From Candidatus Latescibacterota bacterium (GTDB lineage: Bacteria; Krumholzibacteriota; Krumholzibacteriia; Krumholzibacteriales; WJIX01), in contig DAOWMJ010000151.1 in NCBI GenBank assembly GCA_030643145.1, positions 1 to 5,278 of the forward strand: a DNA stretch of 5,278 bases. The letters run 5' to 3'. Below the pieces are notes generated by a model. The model made no database searches. It was not told where the DNA came from and saw nothing but the letters and a program-made list of their open reading frames with translations. This document shows positions 1-5,265 of this stretch, one piece after another. Position 1 is the first letter of the stretch. Every line of letters begins with the position of its first letter. A program made the position numbers and the translations under genes.

Positions 1-1053
1 GGCGAGTCCAATGCCCACTGTCAATAATGGCGCTATTGCGTCTAATTCCTCTTCATATTCAGCGAAAACCCCTTCCTCAAACTCAACTTGGGCAAAGGGA
101 TCATGGATCGAAAAATCAATATCATGTTTTTCGGAAAGTATTTCTGTTAAGAAAGGAAGCCTCGCGCCGCCTCCGCTAAGTATAATTTTATCTATTTTAT
201 CCGCGTCTCCGGCAGCCTTTAGAAAAGCAATACTTCTCTCTATACCGAGCGACAGATCCGCTACTTTCTTACTGAATATCTCCTTTATCTTGTCCTCGTC
301 CATTTCACCAAGTTCACCTTTGATGATCTGCTGCGCCCCTTCATAATCTAGTCCAAGTTCTTTTTGAAGATTCTCAATAAAATTGTTTGTCCCTATACTG
401 ATATCTCTGGTAAAGTGAGGACTGTTGTTCTGAATTATATTTATATTAGTTACATCACTCCCTATATTTACTAGTCCTATAACTTCATCTTTCTCTTCCT
501 CTGAAGTGAGATAGTTTGCTTCATAACTGTTTTGGACGGCAAATGAATCTACGTCTATCACTGTAGGTTTTAACCCGGCATCCCGAATAAGCTCAGCATA
601 GTCGTTCACCATATCCTTCTTTGCCGCTACGAGGAGAACTTCCATTTGATTCGCGCCGATATCTTCATTAAGTATTTGAAAATCGAGGCAGACATCGTCG
701 ATATCGAAAGGAACATGTTGTTCAGCCTCCCAGAATATAGCTTCGGCGGCGTCCTCTTTGGACATTTTATCCATAACAATCTTTTTTACTATGACCGCGC
801 GGCCTGAGACTGCCGTCACAACTTCTTTCCCAGAAACACCCGCCTGTTCTATACATTCTATGATGCTCTCTATGACAAGATTTCTATCCATAATCTCATC
901 CTCAACGATTGCCTCAGGAAGAAGCTTGGTAATTCCAAAATGAACAATCTTTGGAATCTTTTCTGAGCGGTCAACCTCTATTACTTTGATCATACTTGAA
1001 CCGACATCGATACTTATTGTTGATGACTTTTTCTTAAATGGTAAAGAAATCAT
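1..1053 (-). CDS. pilM: Type IV pilus assembly protein PilM, partial (3' end cut by window edge)
   Basis: This frame stays open from an ATG at 1051-1053 to the left edge, 351 codons without a stop. It encodes a PilM-type, FtsA/actin-like ATP-binding protein. In the known family PilM lies on the cytoplasmic face of the inner membrane and binds the N-terminal tail of PilN, linking the PilN-PilO-PilP-PilQ alignment complex to the motor. Visible motifs are the phosphate-1 strand ISIDVGSS (residues 13-20), the PilM-typical VPFDIDDVCLDFQIL (114-128), the family segment VIDVDSFAVQNSYEANY (165-181), the second phosphate motif VNIGSD (195-200) and the adenosine motif LSGGGARLPFL (292-302). It ends in TVGIGLA, which in relatives is very near the C-terminus, so few residues are missing. 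An in-frame TGA directly precedes the ATG, fixing it as the first possible start. The ribosome binding site is weak (GGTG about 6 nt upstream). A sigma-54-type promoter lies about 100 nt upstream. Confidence 0.95.
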   Translation of the reverse strand, partial: MISLPFKKKSSTISIDVGSSMIKVIEVDRSEKIPKIVHFGITKLLPEAIVEDEIMDRNLVIESIIECIEQAGVSGKEVVTAVSGRAVIVKKIVMDKMSKEDAAEAIFWEAEQHVPFDIDDVCLDFQILNEDIGANQMEVLLVAAKKDMVNDYAELIRDAGLKPTVIDVDSFAVQNSYEANYLTSEEEKDEVIGLVNIGSDVTNINIIQNNSPHFTRDISIGTNNFIENLQKELGLDYEGAQQIIKGELGEMDEDKIKEIFSKKVADLSLGIERSIAFLKAAGDADKIDKIILSGGGARLPFLTEILSEKHDIDFSIHDPFAQVEFEEGVFAEYEEELDAIAPLLTVGIGLA

Positions 1054-1152
1054 TCACACACCAGCCTTTTCATACAAGGAAACTGTGCTTCCCAAAACTG
1101 ATTATTTTTAAAATTTATCTAACTGCTTTTTAATATTCGAATCTGTAATCAA

Positions 1153-1168
1153 CGCAACATATGTGCCA
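1153..1168 (-). promoter_or_regulatory. Sigma-54 (-24/-12) type promoter upstream of pilM
   Basis: On the minus strand this reads TGGCACATATGTTGCG. It matches the RpoN consensus TGGCACGNNNNTTGCW at 10 of 12 informative positions, with the invariant GG and GC exactly 10 nt apart. Predicted transcription starts near 1142, giving a leader of about 90 nt before the pilM ATG. The site lies in a non-coding gap and points toward pilM. Sigma-54 control of pilus genes through the PilS/PilR two-component system is well known for pilA in Pseudomonas and Myxococcus; its use here for pilM is inference. The core is partly self-complementary (ACATATGT), so an operator is a less likely alternative. Confidence 0.72.
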
Positions 1169-1241
1169 AACAACTGAATTTCTCACATTCGTAACCTATT
1201 GCAATTATAGGGATTATTAAATGATATGCGGAGAGCTTCTG

Positions 1242-1256
1242 TTCGATTTCATCGAA
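1242..1256. promoter_or_regulatory. Inverted repeat, possible activator-binding site for the pilM promoter
   Basis: This is a perfect 6-bp dyad, TTCGAT-TTC-ATCGAA on the plus strand. Its centre is about 105 bp upstream of the predicted pilM start site, within the usual range of upstream activator sites for NtrC-family enhancer-binding proteins such as PilR. It lies 28 nt beyond the pilD stop but has no following T-tract on the minus strand, so it is not an intrinsic terminator. The arms are short and could occur by chance in AT-rich DNA. Confidence 0.3.
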
Positions 1257-1284
1257 TTGCAAGATTTTTATGCAAATTGACAAA

Positions 1285-2058
1285 TTACTGGAACTGGAGA
1301 AAATACCACTTCAGGAGAAAGTCTCCAAGGAAGAGACACACTATGCCGGCGGGCGCGAGAAAGGATCCGAAGGGTACCGCTGTCTGATTTGTCCCACCCT
1401 TCCGAAGCAAAAATACTCCATAAATTGCTCCGAAGAAAGAAGCCATAAGTATCACCGGTAAAACAAGTTTTATTCCCAAAAATGCCCCTATCATCGCCAT
1501 CAGTTTTACATCCCCCCCACCCATACCATCTACTTTCCTGAACCCTTTGTAAACAACACCCGTTAAATAAAGACTTCCACCTCCGACAAACGCACCGGTT
1601 ATCGAGCAGATGATACCAATCCGGTTTCCGACAACGGCCCACAGAATTCCAATTATGATAAAGGGCAAGCTGATGATATTCGGGATTATCTTGTGATCCC
1701 AGTCAATAATTGTAACCGCAAGAAGTGACATTATGAACGGATAGACAACTAAAAAATCAATACTCAATCCCAAACGATACAGACAAAGCGAGGCGAGAAT
1801 ACCACCAAGGAATTCAATAACCGGATACCTGACAGCTATTTTCTTTCTGCATCCCTTGCACCTTCCACCAAGAAAGATATAACTGAAAAGAGGAATATTT
1901 TCATACCACCTGATCACTCGATCGCAGTTGGGACACGAAGATCGCGGCCTTACAATAGATTTCCCTCTCGGCACCCTGTATATTACAACATTAAGAAAAC
2001 TGCCGGCAGCCAGTCCCGCGATAAAACCCGGTATTAGTAATATAATGTTTATATTCAA
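1285..2058 (-). CDS. pilD: Prepilin peptidase / N-methyltransferase PilD
   Basis: This is a polytopic inner-membrane aspartic protease of the GxGD type (A24 family). It removes the short leader of type IV prepilins and pseudopilins after the conserved Gly, then N-methylates the new N-terminal Phe. It shows the family order: a first membrane helix with GSFLNVVIYRVPRG (19-32), a cytoplasmic zinc-binding domain with paired CxxC motifs (C42/C45 and C67/C70), RYPVIEFLGG (77-86), then catalytic Asp119 in IIDWDHKIIPN (117-127) and Asp183 in GMGGGDVKLM (178-187). At 257 aa it is normal length for a bifunctional enzyme with the Cys domain. The start is TTG: an in-frame TGA lies only five codons upstream, no ATG or GTG lies between, and the first helix needs this start. 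The TTG overlaps the TGA of the preceding gene (TTGA, 4 nt), suggesting translational coupling. The obvious substrate is the pilin at 4771-5205. Confidence 0.96.
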   Translation of the reverse strand: MNINIILLIPGFIAGLAAGSFLNVVIYRVPRGKSIVRPRSSCPNCDRVIRWYENIPLFSYIFLGGRCKGCRKKIAVRYPVIEFLGGILASLCLYRLGLSIDFLVVYPFIMSLLAVTIIDWDHKIIPNIISLPFIIIGILWAVVGNRIGIICSITGAFVGGGSLYLTGVVYKGFRKVDGMGGGDVKLMAMIGAFLGIKLVLPVILMASFFGAIYGVFLLRKGGTNQTAVPFGSFLAPAGIVCLFLGDFLLKWYFLQFQ

Positions 2059-2726
2059 TGTTTCTCTTTCTCAGAAAGTTCCTTTTCAAGCTTTTCAATA
2101 TAGCCTTCAGCAAGATCGGCCATAAAGGGATCATCAGAACTATCGGCCAGACTCTTCCACATCTCAATACTTGCTTTGATATCTCCTCCCTTTGCGGCAG
2201 CGCTCGCAGCGAAACGGGTCGCGCGCGCGTTGGCTCCGGGTATTGTTGAGGCAAGCTTGAAATACCGCTCCGACTCCTTATAATCACTTCCGTCAAGATA
2301 ATAGAGAAAGCCCGCTTCAAAAGCCAACCGCCAGTTAAGCGGATTATTTTCTATTCCCTTCTTGAGAATTTCTATCCCTTCTTTTAACTCACCAAGATCT
2401 TGAGCCAGAATAATCGCGCTTAGCTGATAGGCAAAAATAAACTGTGGATCAAGATCGGTTATTACATCGGAGAGATGCTGAAAGAGGCTCAGGCTGTTCT
2501 CCCCCAATCTATATCCACCGTAGTATTGAACCGTCTTAAACCAGAGGATATCTGAAACAATATTCCTGTAGCCGAACGATACTATTTTAAAGGCATCACT
2601 TGAAGGAAGATACATTATTTCTTTCTTTCTCTTATTATCACTGATCCCCTCCACGCTCTTCGAAACACCAACAAGCAGGCCGGCAGCTATGAATATTAAC
2701 AAAATATTAGTAAGCTTTCTTTTCAT
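2055..2726 (-). CDS. Membrane-anchored TPR-repeat protein of the pilus/ABC cluster
   Basis: This 223-aa protein has a short basic N-terminus (MKRK), one hydrophobic segment at about 6-22 acting as an uncleaved anchor or signal, then a soluble, mostly helical domain that is probably periplasmic. Residues 39-70 hold a conserved-looking block, YLPSSDAFKIVSFGYR followed by IVSDILWFKTVQYYG. This recurs in TPR proteins of similar loci in deltaproteobacteria-like bacteria. After it come TPR-like helix pairs: LDPQFIFAYQLSAIIL (92-107), ELKEGIEILKKGIENNP (113-129), WRLAFEAGFLYYL (132-144) and DYKESERYFKLASTIPGA (148-165). The C-terminus is rich in Lys and Glu. The ATG start lies 7 nt after the permease stop, and the gene overlaps pilD by 4 nt, so it is co-transcribed. 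Its role is unknown; a scaffold between the ABC transporter and the pilus machine is inferred from position. In M. xanthus the third ABC-linked gene, pilG, lies before pilH rather than after pilI, so orthology is not shown. Confidence 0.82.
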   Translation of the reverse strand: MKRKLTNILLIFIAAGLLVGVSKSVEGISDNKRKKEIMYLPSSDAFKIVSFGYRNIVSDILWFKTVQYYGGYRLGENSLSLFQHLSDVITDLDPQFIFAYQLSAIILAQDLGELKEGIEILKKGIENNPLNWRLAFEAGFLYYLDGSDYKESERYFKLASTIPGANARATRFAASAAAKGGDIKASIEMWKSLADSSDDPFMADLAEGYIEKLEKELSEKEKH

Positions 2727-2733
2727 CTCTTAT

Positions 2734-3504
2734 CTACACAAACTCTTTCTTGCTGAAAACAAGATAAGAAAAATATATAATAACTGAGGAATAAATCGCT
2801 GCATAGACCGTTGTAAGAAGAATATCTGAATATTGAAACGCTATTCCGTGTACCGCTTCATGGCGGAGATTAAAAAGTTTTAGGTTTGGCAAAATGTAAT
2901 AGAAGAGATCTATGATAATTTTCATTGTCCCTGAGCCGAATTTTTCAGCGAAAACGCGCAAATCACTACTTAAGCTTCCCGCGGCAAAAAGACATATTGT
3001 GAAGAAAAAGGTCAGAATAGGGGTTGTAAAGGTGCTGAAGAAAAGTACGACCGAACAAATAACAGCCATTTCAATAAAAGAAAGAAAGAGAGCGGCCAGT
3101 ATTCCCTCTGTTATACTACCGCCGCCGATCACAATCACAACACCCATCACAACTGACATAGCCACCACCATGAGTATCAGCGCAGTCATAATACCAAAGA
3201 ACTTTCCGAGCAGGTATTGAAGCCGTGAGACAGGTCTTGTAAGAACCATATAAATAGCTTTTTTATCAACCTCTTTGTTAACAAGGGTGCTTCCCGCTAT
3301 AACAGCGGTCATGACACCGAAAAATGAAATAAAAGCCAGCCCGACATCCGTTATTATTTTGTCCTTTGCGGCCCCCACTGAAAGAGGAGACAGAATATAT
3401 GTACTGACAATCAGGATCACTCCGAAAATAAGGACTATATACAGCAGTTTGCCCCTGATCGATTCCCGGAATGTATTCAAGGCAATATTTTTTATCCTTG
3501 CCAT
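2734..3504 (-). CDS. ABC-2 type transporter permease, PilI-like
   Basis: This 256-aa protein has about six predicted membrane segments (roughly 20-38, 53-75, 103-127, 135-158, 161-180 and 229-250), the usual topology of ABC-2 permeases. The N-terminal NIALNTFRESIRGKLLY is typical of the cytoplasmic elbow helix. The loop VNKEVDKKAIYMVLTRPVSR (75-94) with LLGKFFG (98-104) is the conserved cytoplasmic signature of this class, and ILPNLKLFNLR (204-214) is another family block. The ATG is preceded by AAGGAGA at good spacing, and the gene starts 30 nt after the ATPase stop. It should dimerise and pair with that ATPase. By gene order it corresponds to M. xanthus PilI, part of an ABC transporter reported to be needed for pilus biogenesis. 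The substrate is unknown, and nothing in the sequence reveals it. Confidence 0.9.
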   Translation of the reverse strand: MARIKNIALNTFRESIRGKLLYIVLIFGVILIVSTYILSPLSVGAAKDKIITDVGLAFISFFGVMTAVIAGSTLVNKEVDKKAIYMVLTRPVSRLQYLLGKFFGIMTALILMVVAMSVVMGVVIVIGGGSITEGILAALFLSFIEMAVICSVVLFFSTFTTPILTFFFTICLFAAGSLSSDLRVFAEKFGSGTMKIIIDLFYYILPNLKLFNLRHEAVHGIAFQYSDILLTTVYAAIYSSVIIYFSYLVFSKKEFV

Positions 3505-3534
3505 ATTTTCTCCTTCACTTCTTTCTCCGGTCGC

Positions 3535-4515
3535 TTAAACTGAAGTTTCAACCCGCGATAATTCTCCGGTAATACTCTTTTTATTTCTATTCTCCCCCGC
3601 GGCAACCTCACTTACAAATACCTCTTCAAGGGATGGCTGAACACCCGCGACCCTCATAACTTCAGCGCCATTATTTAATAAATACTGAATCACACTGCGT
3701 ACATATTCCTGTCTTTTTACGACAATAAGCATTTCATCTCCGGATCTCTTTACCGAATCCGTAAATTGATTGATCTCCCCGGTCATACTCTCAGGATAAC
3801 CCCGCGCTGTTACCTCCACCTTCCCTTTCCCCATTATAAACAATTCATCGAGTCCCACATTTTTTATTATCACCCCTTCACGAATAATAGATGCCCTGTC
3901 ACAGAGTGCCTCCATATCTGAAAGGATATGTGAAGAGAAGAAAATTGTTTTTCCGCGACCTTTAAGCTCCAGGAGAAAATCTCTTACCATCTTTCTCCCG
4001 AGCGGATCAAGCCCGGAGAAAGGCTCATCCAGTATCAACAAATCGGGGTCATGAATAACAGCCTGAGCCAGCCCGGCGCGCTGTATCATTCCCTTCGAGA
4101 ATGTGCTCAATCTCTTTTTTTTATGCCTGGCAAGACCAACCCTATCTATCATGCTCTCCATTCGCACTTTAAGCTTTTTACCCTTCATTCCGCTCATTTT
4201 TCCACAAAATACAAGAAATTCTTCAAGTGTAAGATGAGGATAAAAGAAGGGATTCTCGGGCAAAAACCCGATCATACTCCTCGTTTGGCGTTCACTGACC
4301 GAATTGCCGAGAATCGTAATCTTTCCTGAATCAGGCCTTATAAGCCCTACTATAATCTTTATTGTTGTTGTTTTCCCCGCGCCGTTAGGTCCCAGAAATC
4401 CGAGAATCTCCCCTTCCCCCGCAAAGAATGAAAGATCACGAAGCACCTCTTCTTTTCTGAATGAAATATTATTTCTATAAGACTTTCTGATATTTTCCAC
4501 ATTTAGAATATCCAT
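3535..4515 (-). CDS. ABC transporter ATP-binding protein, PilH-like
   Basis: This is a 326-aa ABC ATPase of the ABC-2 export (NatA/CcmA-like) type. All core motifs are intact: Walker A GPNGAGKTT (42-50, Lys48), signature FSKGM (139-143), Walker B LLILDEP (159-165, Asp163 and Glu164), D-loop GLDP (168-171) and switch His196. The Q-loop position reads LPENP (85-89), Glu in place of Gln, which is common in this subfamily. About 100 residues after the nucleotide-binding domain form a C-terminal extension including VQPSLEEVFV, typical of these ATPases. The ATG at 4513-4515 gives the expected N-terminal strand; an AGGCGG lies about 9 nt upstream. It is the first gene of a four-gene run with the permease, TPR protein and pilD. 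Position next to pilA and pilD matches M. xanthus PilH, required for T4P biogenesis. This is not the Pseudomonas chemotaxis regulator also called PilH. Confidence 0.93.
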   Translation of the reverse strand: MDILNVENIRKSYRNNISFRKEEVLRDLSFFAGEGEILGFLGPNGAGKTTTIKIIVGLIRPDSGKITILGNSVSERQTRSMIGFLPENPFFYPHLTLEEFLVFCGKMSGMKGKKLKVRMESMIDRVGLARHKKKRLSTFSKGMIQRAGLAQAVIHDPDLLILDEPFSGLDPLGRKMVRDFLLELKGRGKTIFFSSHILSDMEALCDRASIIREGVIIKNVGLDELFIMGKGKVEVTARGYPESMTGEINQFTDSVKRSGDEMLIVVKRQEYVRSVIQYLLNNGAEVMRVAGVQPSLEEVFVSEVAAGENRNKKSITGELSRVETSV

Positions 4516-4710
4516 AAATATTAACCGCCTGTATATTTTTTACCCTTATTCTGCCGTATTCATAATAATTTTGTGTGCGGAAAGAAGCCTACCGCAAAAA
4601 ATCTTTCCATCCACTATAGAATAACTGGCAATTTTCCCGTTAGTTAACCGGCATTTCATTCACAATTCCTATATTATTGCAGAAATCATGCCACCCGCAA
4701 CCCCACAAAA
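4516..4710. other. Leader region between the pilA terminator and the ABC operon
   Basis: No gene is visible here on either strand. The region carries the sigma-54-type element at 4678-4693 and a predicted leader of about 150 nt. Within that leader are two mutually exclusive weak pairings on the minus-strand transcript. One is a 7-bp pairing between 4602-4608 and 4579-4585; the other is a 4-bp GC stem between 4592-4595 and 4577-4580. A T6 run lies at 4596-4601. An imperfect dyad around the GTTAAC at 4642-4647 would lie close to the predicted start site. None of these is strong enough to call a riboswitch or attenuator. Confidence 0.5.
4678..4693 (-). promoter_or_regulatory. Sigma-54 (-24/-12) type promoter for the ABC-TPR-pilD operon
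   Basis: On the minus strand this reads TGGCATGATTTCTGCA, followed by the AT-rich ATAATAT. It matches TGGCACGNNNNTTGCW at 10 of 12 informative positions, with GG and GC exactly 10 nt apart. It lies just downstream of the pilA terminator and points at the ATPase gene. Predicted initiation is near 4667, about 150 nt before the ATG. Any activator site would then fall within the end of pilA or its terminator region. The identity is inferred from sequence match, spacing, orientation and location. Confidence 0.6.
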
Positions 4711-4742
4711 ACAAAAAACGGGCGGCCCGTGTAAGCCGCCCG
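4711..4742 (-). terminator. Rho-independent terminator of pilA
   Basis: On the minus strand CGGGCGGC (4742-4735) pairs perfectly with GCCGCCCG (4726-4719), an 8-bp all-GC stem with an 8-nt loop. It is followed at once by TTTTTTGTTTTT. It lies 28 nt after the pilin stop codon. The T-tract is present only in the minus-strand direction at the correct side. It should make pilA a monocistronic, highly expressed unit and separate it from the ABC operon. Confidence 0.95.
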
Positions 4743-4770
4743 CGAAAAAACTTAAATTTAAGCTTTCTTC

Positions 4771-5205
4771 TTACTGACCACTTGACAGTGTGATCATCAC
4801 ATTACTGTTTTCATCTGCACCTGTGATATTATAACCAACATTTACACCGTTTATCACGATTGCGTTATAACCAATTTCCCCTGGATTCGCGGCAGCTCCG
4901 CCCCATACGGCCGGCTCTGAGGCAATCTTGGTAAATGAATTCTCAAGAAGCACTGCACCTGGAAGCAGATCCTGGATTACGTCTCCATTAGCAAGAGCAT
5001 CGGCCGCGGCGGCAGCATAAACTCCACTGTTCTGAACAGCAAAATCCTCAGCGGCAAGCTGCAATGTGTGGCAGTTTGATTTGCATGAAGCCTCTTTTGC
5101 TCTCGACTGCATGTTGATGAAGTTAGGAATCGCGATCGCGGCCAGAATACCAATAATCACAACAACGATCATCAGCTCTATCAGGGTAAAACCCTTGTTA
5201 TTCAT
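4771..5205 (-). CDS. pilA: Type IV major pilin (PilA-like prepilin)
   Basis: This is a 144-aa prepilin with the short leader MNNKG and the cleavage motif G|FTLIELMIVVVIIGILA. Mature Phe1 and Glu5 are present, and the hydrophobic N-terminal helix runs to about mature residue 24 (Pro22). The mature pilin would be 139 aa. After the helix comes an alpha1-C segment, the Ala-rich stretch YAAAAADALA, and a C-terminal part with the PGEIGY and VGYNITGADENSN blocks seen in pilins of many uncultured and deltaproteobacteria-like lineages. An upstream in-frame TTG at 5235 would add ten residues. I chose the ATG at 5203-5205 because TAAGGAGGT sits 5 nt upstream of it and because it gives a normal leader length. 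The only two cysteines, mature 36 and 40 followed by His41, lie in the helix rather than in the C-terminal D-region. PilD processes the protein, and polymers form the pilus fibre. Its own promoter, strong SD and terminator fit a highly expressed major subunit. Confidence 0.95.
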   Translation of the reverse strand: MNNKGFTLIELMIVVVIIGILAAIAIPNFINMQSRAKEASCKSNCHTLQLAAEDFAVQNSGVYAAAAADALANGDVIQDLLPGAVLLENSFTKIASEPAVWGGAAANPGEIGYNAIVINGVNVGYNITGADENSNVMITLSSGQ

Positions 5206-5210
5206 CCTGC

Positions 5211-5219
5211 ACCTCCTTA
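5211..5219 (-). promoter_or_regulatory. Strong Shine-Dalgarno of pilA
   Basis: On the minus strand TAAGGAGGT lies 5 nt before the ATG at 5205, nearly full complementarity to the 16S rRNA 3' end. It decides the pilin start in favour of 5205 over the upstream TTG at 5235. It is the strongest SD in the window, in keeping with a major structural subunit. Confidence 0.93.
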
Positions 5220-5230
5220 AGGCACTTACT

Positions 5231-5252
5231 TTCAAAGCAAAACTGCTTTGAA
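5231..5252 (-). promoter_or_regulatory. Hairpin at the predicted 5' end of the pilA mRNA
   Basis: On the minus strand TTCAAAGCA pairs perfectly with TGCTTTGAA across a GTTT loop, a 9-bp stem. The predicted start site from the -10 box at 5260-5265 is about 5253, so the stem would begin at the first or second nucleotide of the transcript and end 11 nt before the SD. By analogy with 5'-terminal hairpins such as that of ompA it could stabilise the mRNA. As DNA it could equally be an operator covering the start site. Confidence 0.55.
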
Positions 5253-5259
5253 GGTTTTA

Positions 5260-5265
5260 ATTATA
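5260..5265 (-). promoter_or_regulatory. -10 box of a housekeeping-type pilA promoter (the -35 lies outside the window)
   Basis: The minus strand reads TATAAT, a perfect -10 hexamer, 54 nt upstream of the pilA ATG. The matching -35 would be around 5283-5288, beyond the right edge. No GG-N10-GC sigma-54 element is seen between 5206 and 5278, although one could lie further upstream. Confidence 0.5.

Larger units (their letters stand above)
1054..1284. other. Intergenic region between pilD and pilM
   Basis: This 231-bp gap carries no plausible small gene on either strand. It holds the sigma-54-type element and the upstream dyad listed separately, plus two copies of ATTGCAA (1198-1204 and 1256-1262); the first extends to the palindrome ATTGCAAT. 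I see no GC-rich hairpin with a T-tract after pilD, so read-through from the upstream operon into pilM is possible in addition to initiation from the local promoter. Confidence 0.6.

Noticed and set aside
11..346. Plus-strand open frame of 111 codons
   Set aside because: It lies entirely antisense to pilM, is Ser-rich with no domain logic, and has no ribosome binding site. The minus-strand frame shows clear PilM motifs throughout.
1268..1642. Minus-strand open frame of 124 codons in another frame over the 3' part of pilD
   Set aside because: It overlaps the pilD region coding for the GxGD motif and reads as a Cys/Trp/Arg-rich shadow with no family features.
1991..2320. Minus-strand open frame of 109 codons spanning the TPR-pilD junction
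   Set aside because: It is out of frame with two convincing genes and has no recognisable motif; a shadow.
4562..4567. TATTAT -10 box for a sigma-70 promoter in front of the ABC operon
   Set aside because: No acceptable -35 hexamer lies 16-18 nt upstream, and the region is AT-rich, so a single -10-like match has little weight.
5080..5100. Haem c attachment site in the pilin
   Set aside because: The motif is C-X3-C-H, not the canonical C-X2-C-H, it sits in a continuous helix, and no distal ligand motif is evident. I keep it as an unusual Cys pair rather than a haem call.
4771..5205. Short aromatic-rich conductive pilin of the Geobacter type
   Set aside because: At 139 mature residues it is more than twice the length of the Geobacter PilA core and lacks a dense, regularly spaced set of aromatic residues.
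4771..5235. Longer pilin starting at TTG 5235 (154 aa)
   Set aside because: The SD at 5211-5219 lies inside that extension and points to the ATG at 5205. The extension overlaps the leader hairpin, and the ATG gives a normal five-residue prepilin leader.
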